Shown here: positions 25,763 through 33,900 of the stretch, one piece after another
Numbering within the stretch: position 1 is the stretch's first letter
Layout: each line of letters begins with the position of its first letter
Source of the DNA: Fervidibacter canadensis
Lineage (GTDB): Bacteria > Armatimonadota > Fervidibacteria > Fervidibacterales > Fervidibacteraceae
Direction of reading: 5' to 3'
DNA: 64,000 nucleotides
Assembly: GCA_041446545.1 (NCBI GenBank)
Contig: JBGOEJ010000004.1
Span: 105,678-169,677 of the forward strand
Position numbers and translations under genes: made by a program
Notes under the pieces: generated by a model
What the model was told of the DNA's origin: nothing
Database searches by the model: none
Seen by the model: the letters and a program-made list of their open reading frames with translations, nothing else

Positions 25763-27025
25763 TTACCCGCCTCGTTTTGACCTCACAGGGCTTTGTCGCA
25801 CCCGCTCATAAAGGTCGGCGAACTCCTTGCTACCGTCGTCGGCGATGACTTCCAGCCGAACACCCCGATGGGTAACGGGTTGATTACCTGCATAAAAGTC
25901 GGCGTGATAGTCACGGGGCGAGGCGTAATAAGTGACCCGCCCATCGTCCCAAACGATGGCAAAAATTTGTCGCTCCTTTGGTCGCTCCAGCGGCAGCGTC
26001 ACCCGATAACGCTCCAACGCCTCTTCGTCCACCTCAACGCCCAAACCGGCTCCTTCGGGCACGCGGGCATAACCGCCCTGAATAGTCAAGGGTTGGGTGA
26101 GCAAATCGTCGGCGTAGATGTTCAGGCAAGTGATGGCGGACCATTGGGCATGGGAAAGGACGGCACCCAAATGCAGCGTCCAAGCCGTCGTGATGCCCGT
26201 GCCGACTAATTGCAGCCAGAAAGGTTTGTTGGCAGCGGCGGCGATAGCGGCTTGCTCCATCAATCGTTTTGCTCCGCCTGTCAGGACGAAGCCATCGCAG
26301 ACATCCTCTTTCAGTGCCGTCATGATGGGCGGTTGACCGAAGTGGTGGGCGATGGGTTTGTCAAGGTGGCGGCGCAACTGCTTGTTGCCTTCCACATCGC
26401 TTTGAGGGATGGGTGTCTCAAAGATGGCGACCCGCTCGTTGTCTTCCAACTCTTCCAGCACGGGCAAGGCGTTGGCGGTATTGAGCAGGAAGGCGTTGAA
26501 GTCCACATCCAGCGCAAAGTGCTCAGGCGTCACCTCGCTGATGGCGTCCACTTGGGCGAAGATGTCAAACCACGGGCGGGCTTTTAGTTTCATCGCCGTG
26601 TAACCACTTTGCAAAGCCGCCTTCGCCTCTTCTGCCCAGTCGTCAGGGGGCATGTCAATGACCCACCAAGCGATGGGACACCAATCCCGCACCTTCGTGC
26701 CCAACAAGCGATAGCACGGAACGCCCAACGCTTTGCCCGCCAAGTCCCAAAGCGCCATCTGCAAACCGGCGCCGAGGCTGTCGTCCCAAAGGAACTCAAA
26801 AGGGTTTTGACTGAGGACTTTTTGAATGGCGGCATCGCTCACCCGCCCCCAAGTGTAAAAGGGCAAAGTTTCGCCCCAACCGACTAAGCCCGCATCCGTC
26901 GTCACCTTGCAAACTTCCGAAATCGCCCAATCACCCAACTTGCGGGGCATGTGGAGGGCAGATTTGCCCTGAAAGGGCACTTGAACGGTGAAGCGCTCCA
27001 CTTGCGTGATTTTCAACCCGCCCAC
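25763..27025 (-). CDS. Enolase-superfamily (mandelate racemase/muconate lactonizing) enzyme
   Basis: A 420-residue MR/MLE-type enzyme that abstracts an alpha-proton of a carboxylate. The TIM-barrel KxK catalytic motif (AMKLKARPWF, near residue 145) and the first two metal ligands (Asp in LDVDFNAFL, Glu in AIFETPIPQ) are present. The third ligand, normally Asp/Glu, appears as HHFG (KPIAHHFGQPP), so the metal site may be changed. Substrate unknown: sugar-acid dehydration or a racemase are both possible. GTG start with AGGTG 8 bp upstream. It is the third gene of a minus-strand run after two small membrane proteins. Confidence 0.78.
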   Translation of the reverse strand: MGGLKITQVERFTVQVPFQGKSALHMPRKLGDWAISEVCKVTTDAGLVGWGETLPFYTWGRVSDAAIQKVLSQNPFEFLWDDSLGAGLQMALWDLAGKALGVPCYRLLGTKVRDWCPIAWWVIDMPPDDWAEEAKAALQSGYTAMKLKARPWFDIFAQVDAISEVTPEHFALDVDFNAFLLNTANALPVLEELEDNERVAIFETPIPQSDVEGNKQLRRHLDKPIAHHFGQPPIMTALKEDVCDGFVLTGGAKRLMEQAAIAAAANKPFWLQLVGTGITTAWTLHLGAVLSHAQWSAITCLNIYADDLLTQPLTIQGGYARVPEGAGLGVEVDEEALERYRVTLPLERPKERQIFAIVWDDGRVTYYASPRDYHADFYAGNQPVTHRGVRLEVIADDGSKEFADLYERVRQSPVRSKRGG

Positions 27026-27046
27026 TTTTTGTCACCTCGCATTTTG

Positions 27047-27574
27047 TCAACGGGGCGGTGCGGGCATCCCTTGGGGCAACTGTTGCAGGAACTGTTGGTG
27101 TATGGCAGGGCTTTGACGCAAGTAGTTAGTGGCGGCTTGTTGGATGGTCTGGCGCAGCAAATTTTCCGACTGCTCCAAATCCACCCGCCAAAAGAACCCT
27201 CGCTCTCGGGTGAGGGCGAAAGGCAACTCCAACTTGCCGTTGGGCACTGAAAAGCGCGCCGCACCAAAGGCGACTTGGGAGAAGGAAGCGGAAAGGACAG
27301 CGACTTTTTGCCCTCCTCGGTCTTCCACTCTCGCCACTTCCAATTTCAAGTCAGGGAACATGCCTGCAAATCCGATGACACGGGGCACTCGGTCAGCATC
27401 TTTAGAGGCAACGACGCGGCGTAAAGTCGCCTCATCTTTGCGCACCAAACCGTCGGCGAAAGTTTGAGCGACTTGCGACGGCGAGTTGCGGAAGAGAAGG
27501 AAGGCAATAACGGCGATGGCAACAATCGCCAAAGTGATTGCCATCGTCCCGATGACTTTACCCTGTCGCTTCAT
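27047..27574 (-). CDS. Membrane-anchored hypothetical protein (NTF2-like)
   Basis: A 175-residue protein with a single N-terminal membrane segment (GTMAITLAIVAIAVIAFLLF, 9-28) and an extracytoplasmic domain. SPSQVAQTFADGLVRKDEATLRRVV and the later beta strands (GQKVAVLSASFSQVAFG, FFWRVDLEQSENLL) suggest a DUF4878/NTF2-like fold seen in small surface proteins. The C-terminus is Gln/Pro-rich. It lies 19 bp downstream of a zinc-ribbon membrane protein with the same topology. Function unknown. Confidence 0.7.
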   Translation of the reverse strand: MKRQGKVIGTMAITLAIVAIAVIAFLLFRNSPSQVAQTFADGLVRKDEATLRRVVASKDADRVPRVIGFAGMFPDLKLEVARVEDRGGQKVAVLSASFSQVAFGAARFSVPNGKLELPFALTRERGFFWRVDLEQSENLLRQTIQQAATNYLRQSPAIHQQFLQQLPQGMPAPPR

Positions 27575-27593
27575 TGGCGGTCACCTCTCCTTA

Positions 27594-27971
27594 TCAGCGC
27601 GGAGGCATAGAAGGTTGTGGCGCCGTAGGCGCAGGACTTGGAGGGGCAGGAGAAGGCGTCGCGGGAGTCGTCGGGCTTGCGGTCGGTGGGGTCGTCGCTG
27701 TTTCTGTCGTGGTGGTGCTTGGTTGGCGCAACAGCAGAAAAGCGACGACGGCGATAACGGCTAAAACGATGACGCCAATGAGAACAAGTAAGGCGATAGG
27801 AGGCTTACGGGTTGTCGCCTCTGTCGCTCTGCCTTGCGACGGGACTGTTGTTGCCGCCGTCGGTGCTACCGTCGGCAAAGCCCCCATCGCCCCACTGCGC
27901 AAAGGGGCAAAGCATTTCCAGCAATACACCCGCTCATCCAAATTTTCTGCCTGACAACGAGGACACTTCAT
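27594..27971 (-). CDS. Zinc-ribbon single-pass membrane protein
   Basis: A 125-residue protein: an N-terminal zinc ribbon (CPRCQAENLDERVYCWKCF, four Cys at about 3, 6, 16, 19), a cytoplasmic linker, one membrane helix (IALLVLIGVIVLAVIAVVAF) and an extracytoplasmic Thr/Pro/Ser-rich tail that looks disordered or glycosylated. The open frame extends back to 28130, but GAGGGTGAGG before ATG 27969-27971 gives the compact start. Such zinc-ribbon plus membrane-helix proteins are common and mostly uncharacterised. It is first in the operon with the NTF2-like protein and the enolase-superfamily enzyme and is divergent from tdh. Confidence 0.72.
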   Translation of the reverse strand: MKCPRCQAENLDERVYCWKCFAPLRSGAMGALPTVAPTAATTVPSQGRATEATTRKPPIALLVLIGVIVLAVIAVVAFLLLRQPSTTTTETATTPPTASPTTPATPSPAPPSPAPTAPQPSMPPR

Positions 27972-28075
27972 CCGCCTCACCCTCTTCCTTGCCAACGCCG
28001 ACTGACCGCTTGCCAAAATCATAGTGCCCCGCTTGCAAGGGCGCAAGGGAAAAGCCAGACAGGAGGCGAGACCCG

Positions 28076-29107
28076 ATGAAAGCCTTAGCAAAAACTCGCC
28101 GAGCACCAGGCTTTGACCTGATAGACGCACCCAAGCCCACCGTCGGAGCGAAGGAAGTTTTGGTGCGGGTTCGCTTCAGTTCCATCTGCGGCAGCGATGT
28201 CCACCTTTACAAGTGGGAGGCGTGGATGGCGGCGCATTTGAAAGAAGTTCCCCGCATCGTCGGGCATGAAGCCGCTGGCGAGGTCATTGCTGTCGGTGAC
28301 GGTGTGACCAATGTGCAAGTCGGCGATTTCGTCGCCTTGGAGACACACCTTGTGTGCGGCAACTGCTACCAATGCCGAACGGGTCGGGGACATGTCTGCC
28401 GCAACCTGAAAATCCTCGGCTTTGACGCCGACGGGACTTTTGCCGAATTTGTCAAGGTGCCCGCCAAAAACTGCATCAAGGTGCCCGACAGCATTCCCCG
28501 CCATTGGGTCTCGCTGATGGAGCCGATGGGCAACGCCGCCGACACTGTTCTCGCCGAACCCATTGCGGGACAACGCCTTGCTGTCCTTGGTTGTGGTCCT
28601 ATCGGTTTGATGGGCATCGCCATCGCCAAAGCCTGCGGGGCGAGTTTGGTCATCGCTTCTGAACCCAATCCGTTGCGGCGAGAATTGGCGAAACGCATGG
28701 GCGCCGACATCGTCGTCAATCCCTTGGAGCAAGACCTGACAGAAATCGTTCGGAGCGAAACCAACGGCGATGGCGTGGATGCCGTCGCCGAGATGTCGGG
28801 GCATCCCGTCGCCTTCCGACAAGCCTTAGACATCGTTACCGCCGGCGGTTGGATTGCGTGGTTGGGCTTGTTCAACGAGCCCGTGACCTTCAACCCGACA
28901 GATGCGATTGTCAAGGCAATCCGCATCCATGCCGTCACAGGGCGCAAACTGTTCAGCACTTGGGAATTGGTGACGCGCCTTTTGGCGGCGGGGAAAGTGG
29001 ACTTGGAACCGCTCATCAGCCATCGGTTGCCTTTGGAGCGTTTTGAGGAGGGCTTTCACTCCGTTTTGCAAGGACAGGCAGTGAAGGTGTTGTTCAACCT
29101 GTCCTGA
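28076..29107 (+). CDS. Zinc-dependent medium-chain dehydrogenase, L-threonine 3-dehydrogenase-like
   Basis: A 343-residue MDR enzyme. Catalytic zinc ligands are Cys in FSSICGSDVHLYKWE and the GHEAAGE His/Glu; the structural zinc lobe has four Cys (CGNCYQCRTGRGHVC); the Rossmann motif is LAVLGCGPIGLMGI (about 168-181). The overall sequence, the CGSDVHLYKWEAW segment and the length match E. coli-type Tdh closely. Tdh oxidises L-threonine to 2-amino-3-ketobutyrate with NAD+, but related sugar-alcohol dehydrogenases look alike and no kbl is beside it. Start by ATG 28076 with an AGGAGGCGAGACCCG leader. Confidence 0.82.
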   Translation: MKALAKTRRAPGFDLIDAPKPTVGAKEVLVRVRFSSICGSDVHLYKWEAWMAAHLKEVPRIVGHEAAGEVIAVGDGVTNVQVGDFVALETHLVCGNCYQCRTGRGHVCRNLKILGFDADGTFAEFVKVPAKNCIKVPDSIPRHWVSLMEPMGNAADTVLAEPIAGQRLAVLGCGPIGLMGIAIAKACGASLVIASEPNPLRRELAKRMGADIVVNPLEQDLTEIVRSETNGDGVDAVAEMSGHPVAFRQALDIVTAGGWIAWLGLFNEPVTFNPTDAIVKAIRIHAVTGRKLFSTWELVTRLLAAGKVDLEPLISHRLPLERFEEGFHSVLQGQAVKVLFNLS

Positions 29108-29123
29108 CGGGAGGTGTTGGGGG

Positions 29124-29834
29124 ATGGGGGTCATCTCAACAAGCGAAGCCATCCTTCGGCTTCTTCTAACGATGCTGCTAAGCGGTTGCATCGGTGCGGA
29201 GCGGGAAGCCCACGAACGCCCCGCTGGCTTGCGCACCCATGTCCTCGTCGGTGTCGGTTCTTGCCTCTTTATGCTCTTGTCGTTGGCGATGACAGAATGG
29301 CGAGGCGACCCAGGGCGGATTGCCGCTCAAGTCGTCACCGGCATCGGCTTCATCGGTGCGGGCACCATCTGGCTGAGGGGCGATGTCATTCGGGGTTTGA
29401 CAACGGCAGCCTCTATTTGGACGACCGCTGCCATCGGAATGGTTATCGGGGCAGGTTATTACGCCCTCGGCACCGTCGCCACTTTGACCGTGTTGACAGC
29501 GTTGGTCGGCTTGCGATTGGTGGAACGCTGGTTAGTGCAACGCCTCGGTGGGCAGGTGCATACCGTTGATTGCGAGTTGCCTCCAAGTCCTGAAACTTTG
29601 TGGCAAATCCTGACGGCTCTCAGCGAATTACGGGCTCGCCTATTGCAAGTAGAATCCTTGCCTTCGGGTGACTCCGACTTCCATCGCTTGCGCCTGACCG
29701 TCAACCTCTCTGGGCGCATCGCTCCAGAACAACTCCTTCAAGCCCTTTTGCGGGCGGGGGCTGCTTCCGCCCGCTTTGCCGAGCCATCGCCCGAAAAACC
29801 CGAAGACGCTCAAGGACGCTTACGCTGGCGATGA
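29124..29834 (+). CDS. MgtC/SapB family membrane protein
   Basis: A 236-residue protein with four to five membrane helices and the MgtC core: LLLTMLLSGCIGAEREAHERPAGLRTHVLV near the start (invariant Arg-Glu and RTH), GFIGAGTIWLRGDVIRGLTTAASIW, and AAIGMVIGAGYYALG. A soluble ACT-like C-terminal domain (about 150-220) follows, as in longer MgtC proteins. Members act in magnesium and acid stress adaptation, probably by binding ATP synthase or other partners. It begins 16 bp after tdh with GGGAGG upstream. Its stop at 29834 is close to the tRNA promoter. Confidence 0.9.
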   Translation: MGVISTSEAILRLLLTMLLSGCIGAEREAHERPAGLRTHVLVGVGSCLFMLLSLAMTEWRGDPGRIAAQVVTGIGFIGAGTIWLRGDVIRGLTTAASIWTTAAIGMVIGAGYYALGTVATLTVLTALVGLRLVERWLVQRLGGQVHTVDCELPPSPETLWQILTALSELRARLLQVESLPSGDSDFHRLRLTVNLSGRIAPEQLLQALLRAGAASARFAEPSPEKPEDAQGRLRWR

Positions 29835-29850
29835 GGCAGTGCGTTATAAT
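29820..29850 (+). promoter_or_regulatory. Probable promoter of tRNA-Tyr/tRNA-Thr
   Basis: A perfect TATAAT at 29845-29850 begins 25 bp before the mature tRNA-Tyr. The -35 is less clear: TTACGC at 29820-29825 gives a 19-bp spacer. It overlaps the last codons of the MgtC gene. Both tRNAs, 22 bp apart, would be one transcript. Confidence 0.6.
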
Positions 29851-29869
29851 CTTTGCCGCCCCAAAGTTC

Positions 29870-29957
29870 GGAGGGGTGCCCGAGCGGCCAAAGGGGCCAG
29901 GCTGTAAACCTGGTGGGCGACAGCCCTTCGGAGGTTCGAATCCTCCCCCCTCCACCA
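29870..29957 (+). tRNA. tRNA-Tyr (anticodon GTA)
   Basis: An 88-nt type II tRNA. The acceptor stem GGAGGGG pairs with CCCCTCC, followed by the discriminator A and an encoded CCA. The anticodon arm is CCAGG-CTGTAAA-CCTGG with anticodon GTA. There is a long variable arm (about GGGCGACAGCCC) and a T-arm GGAGG-TTCGAAT-CCTCC. All folds are visible in the sequence. Confidence 0.97.
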
Positions 29958-29979
29958 GTCGGCGGTCGCAGAAAGCGAC

Positions 29980-30054
29980 GCCCTCGTAGCTCAGCGGCAG
30001 AGCGCACCCTTGGTAAGGGTGAGGTCCCGGGTTCAAGTCCCGGCGGGGGCTCCA
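29980..30054 (+). tRNA. tRNA-Thr (anticodon GGT)
   Basis: A 75-nt tRNA starting 22 bp after tRNA-Tyr. The acceptor GCCCTCG pairs with CGGGGGC (one T-G pair), then T and CCA. The D-stem GCTC pairs with GAGC. The anticodon arm is CACCC-TTGGTAA-GGGTG with anticodon GGT, which reads ACC/ACT. The T-arm is CCGGG-TTCAAGT-CCCGG. Confidence 0.97.
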
Positions 30055-30085
30055 TCGCTTTGGACCGACAAAAGGAGCGACGACG

Positions 30086-30916
30086 ATGCCCTTCTGGCGC
30101 AAATTCCTGCGGGCGTTGCTGCCTGGGCGACATTACCTTGACTTTTTGCGCGAACCCAGCACCGTCGGGTTCGCTTACTTTGTCCGATTAGCCCTGCTGA
30201 CTGGCTTCGTCCATTGGCTTTTGATCGTCGTCCCTTTGCGCACCAATATCCGCCTTTTCTTTTCCCTCGTGGCAGAGAAAGTTCCTGCCCTCACCATCCG
30301 TCAAAAGCAACTGCTCGCCGATTTTTTGCAGCCTCGCACCCTCAACCTCATTGACCCTCGCGTCCCTTTCAACGCCGTCCTTGTCATAGACCCGCAGGGA
30401 AAAACCCAACGCCCGCCCCTTGGTCCTTGGGTCAGTTTTCTGATTTCCCGCGACCGAGTTTTGGTTCAAGCGCGGGGCTTTCTGCATGAAATCCCTCTTG
30501 ACCGAGCCTTCGCTTGGTTGGCGGGATTTTCCTTACCCGATCGGGAAGTTTCCATCAACGCCGACTTTTGGCGCTATGTCGGCGAACGATGGGCAAATCG
30601 CTTGACGGCTCTCACCCTCGGCTTCCTTCTGCTTTACACGCTGATGACGAAGTTTTTGCACTATGTCCTCGCCAGCGGCGTGGCGATGGTGCTGGATGCC
30701 CTTTGGCGGCTGGAGTTGGAGTATTCGCAAATACTCAACTTGTGCGTCTACGCTTTAACGCCCATGTGTGTCATCGGGCTCTTTTTGCCTCTCTTGGAGC
30801 AATGGGCGCAAGTGCCTTACTTGGGCGCCGCCCTTTATCACGGGCTTTATTGGGCAATCATTGCTTTCGTCCTTTGGCAAGTCCGTCGCACTCAAATAAC
30901 CGCGTCACTCCCATGA
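30086..30916 (+). CDS. DUF1189-like membrane protein
   Basis: A 276-residue inner-membrane protein with four to five hydrophobic segments: one near residue 30-50 (FAYFVRLALLTGFVHWLLIV), then a soluble loop of 120 residues (IRQKQLLADFLQPRTLNLID, VLVIDPQGKTQ), and three at the C-terminus (LTLGFLLLYTLMTKFLHYVL, MCVIGLFLPLLEQW, and the last 20). This layout is that of DUF1189 proteins, whose function is unknown. A strong AAGGAG precedes ATG 30086. It stands between the tRNAs and gyrA, with 21 bp to the gyrA start and an AAGGAGG site in that gap. Confidence 0.72.
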   Translation: MPFWRKFLRALLPGRHYLDFLREPSTVGFAYFVRLALLTGFVHWLLIVVPLRTNIRLFFSLVAEKVPALTIRQKQLLADFLQPRTLNLIDPRVPFNAVLVIDPQGKTQRPPLGPWVSFLISRDRVLVQARGFLHEIPLDRAFAWLAGFSLPDREVSINADFWRYVGERWANRLTALTLGFLLLYTLMTKFLHYVLASGVAMVLDALWRLELEYSQILNLCVYALTPMCVIGLFLPLLEQWAQVPYLGAALYHGLYWAIIAFVLWQVRRTQITASLP

Positions 30917-30937
30917 CGCCAACAAGGAGGGTTTTTT

Positions 30938-33900
30938 ATGGCGGAAGTGCCTTTCGCCCGTGAGTTAGTGACCGTCCCGTTGGAGCGGGAACTGGCGACT
31001 TCCTACACTCGTTACGCAATGAGCGTCATCGTCTCGCGGGCGCTGCCCGATGTGCGGGACGGGCTCAAGCCCGTTCAGCGGCGCATCCTTTACGCCATGT
31101 ATGAGCAAAACATGTTCCCTGACCGACCGAGAGAAAAGTGCGCTGCGGTCGTCGGTGAGGTCATGAAGAAGTATCACCCGCACGGTGACGCTCCCATCTA
31201 CGAAGCCCTCGTCCGCATGGCGCAAGACTTCACGATGCGCTATCCGCTCATTGACGGTCAAGGCAACTTCGGCAGCATTGACGGTGATCCACCAGCGCAA
31301 ATGCGTTATTGCGTCACGGGCGATACGCTGGTCGTCACTGACCGAGGGCTTGTCCCTATCGCCGAACTTGGAGAAAACGGCAACGAAGTTTCCGAAGGCA
31401 CGAGGGAAATTGCTGTCAAAGTCCTCTCTTGCGCTGGCAAAGTCAACATGGCGAGCCGTTGGTTTGACAGCGGCGTTCATCCCACTTTGCGGGTGCGCAC
31501 CCAACATGGCTACGAAATCACGGGAACTTTCAACCACCCGCTCCTTGTGTGCGTGCCCGACGACAATGGGCGACCGACTTTCGTCTGGAAAACCCTTGAG
31601 CAACTGCGAGTAGGTGATTTCGTCGTCATTGACCGAAGCGGGCAACTTTGGGCGAATGAGTCCGTTGACCTTCGCCCCTACCACCCGCAACTTTCGCCTC
31701 GTTCCCGCGCTCATCGCCATCACTTGCCAACAGAGTTGGACGAGCGATTGGCGTTCTTGTTGGGCGCTTTGATAGCGGAAGGGACGGTGCGAGGGAATGT
31801 CGTTGAATTCACCTTCACACCCGGCGAATTTGCCGACGCCTTTGAAGCGACTTGGCGTTCGGTCTTCCCGACCTGCCGACTTCACAAACAACTTCGTCCG
31901 CCCGTTGGTTTCGGGAAGCAACCTTTCTGGCAGATGCACATCGTCTCAAAGCAGGTTATCACCTTCCTGCGCAATCTCGGTTTGAAAGGCAAATCGGCTC
32001 AGCGTTCCATCCCGCCTGTCGTCCTGCGCTCGCCCAAATCGGTCGTGGCTTCCTTCCTTCAAGGGTTGTTTGAGGGTGACGGTTCGGTTGAGCGTTCCAG
32101 CGGCACTCTCTACCGCGTCACCCTTTGCTCCAAAAGCGAGCAACTTGTCAAGCAGGTGCAAATCTTGCTCTTGCGCTTCGGCATCGTCTGCACCCGCTAC
32201 TTTGACCGAAAGCGCAGGGATTGGCGACTGTGCATTCAGGGCAAGGACAACTTGCAAAGGTTCGCCGACCAGATTGGGTTCGTTTCGTCAGAAAAGCGGA
32301 AGGCGTTGGAAGAAGTTTTGGCGTCCCTTTCGGGTTCAGCGCTGGCTCGCTACGACTTCGTTCCCTTCCTCGCCGCTTATATTCGGCGAATTGCTCTTCG
32401 CCATCGTGAATGGCTCAGTAAACACAACTTTGACCGACCAGAAAGGCTCACCGCAGCCTTGCCCAGATTGGCGCAAGCCCTTCCCGCTGCCGATTGGCTT
32501 TTAGTTGCTTTCCTCGCCCAGCAGCGCTACCTCTTTGACCGCGTCGTTGCGATAGAGCCTGCAGGCTGGCAACGAGTTTACTCGGTGCGCGTTGACAGCC
32601 ATTGCCACTCCTTCGTCGCCAACGGCTTCGTTAACCACAACACGGAATGCCGTCTCGCTCCCATTGCGATGGCGATGCTGGAAGACATTGACAAGGAAAC
32701 GGTTGACTGGCGACCCAATTACGACGAAAAGCACATGGAGCCGGTCGTCCTGCCGGCGAAAGTGCCCAACCTGCTCGTCAACGGAGCAACAGGAATCGCT
32801 GTGGCGATGGCGACGGAAATTCCGCCGCACAACTTGGGCGAAGTCGTTGACGCACTGCTTCACTTGATTGACAACCCAAACGCAACCGTTGACGATTTGA
32901 TGAAGTTTTTGCCTGGTCCCGATTTCCCGACGGGCGGCATCATCGTCGGCAAGGAAGGAATTTGCGAGGCTTACACGACGGGGCGAGGCACGATTGTTTT
33001 GCAAGGTCGGGCGACGATTGAAAACTTGCCCGGCGGTCGCACCGCCATCGTCATCACCGAATTGCCTTACCGCGTCAGCAAGGAGCAACTCATCGTCCAA
33101 ATCGCCAACTTGGTTCAAAACCGCAAACTTGAGGGCGTTGCCGACATCAACGACGAAACCGATCGGACAGGGATGCGCATCGTCGTTGAAGTCAAACGCG
33201 ACTACAACCCACGAGCCGTTTTGGCGCAACTTTACAAACTGACGAACTTGCGGGTCAACTACGGCATCATCTTGCTGGCGCTCGTCAACAACGAGCCGAA
33301 AATTTTGACCCTCAAAGACATCCTGCAACACTACATTGACCATCGCCGTCAGGTCGTCACCCGCCGCACGCAGTTTGAGTTGCGGAAAGCCGAGGCGAGA
33401 GCCCACATCCTTGAAGGCTTGAGGTTAGTCGCCAGAAACCTTGACGAAGTTATCGCCATCATCCGCCGCAGCGAAAGCCGTGAGGAAGCCCGTGAGCGAT
33501 TGATGCGCCACTTCAAGTTGAGCGAGCAACAAGCCGACGCCATTTTGAACATGCAACTCGGTCAGTTGACCCGCCTTGACCAACAACGGTTGCGCGAGGA
33601 GTATGAAGCCCTCATCAAGCGGATTGAGGAACTGCAGGCGATTTTGCGCAACCCGCGCCAAGTTGACCTCATCATCAAGCAAGAGTTGCAGGAAGTCAAG
33701 CGGCAGTTTGCCGACCATCGTCGGACGGCAATCGTCGCACAGGCAGAAGACGCCGATGTGCCGATGGAAGAGTTGCTCGTTGAGCAAGACATCGCCATCG
33801 CCATAAGCCGTGACGGTTACATCAAGCGGTTGCCGCTGGATGCCTACTTGGAACGCAAACGGGGGAAAACCACCATCGGCTTGAGCCGCAAGGAGCAAGA

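Noticed and set aside
32501..33406. 301-codon minus-strand frame within gyrA
   Set aside because: Mirror of the strongly biased gyrA codons; no motif.
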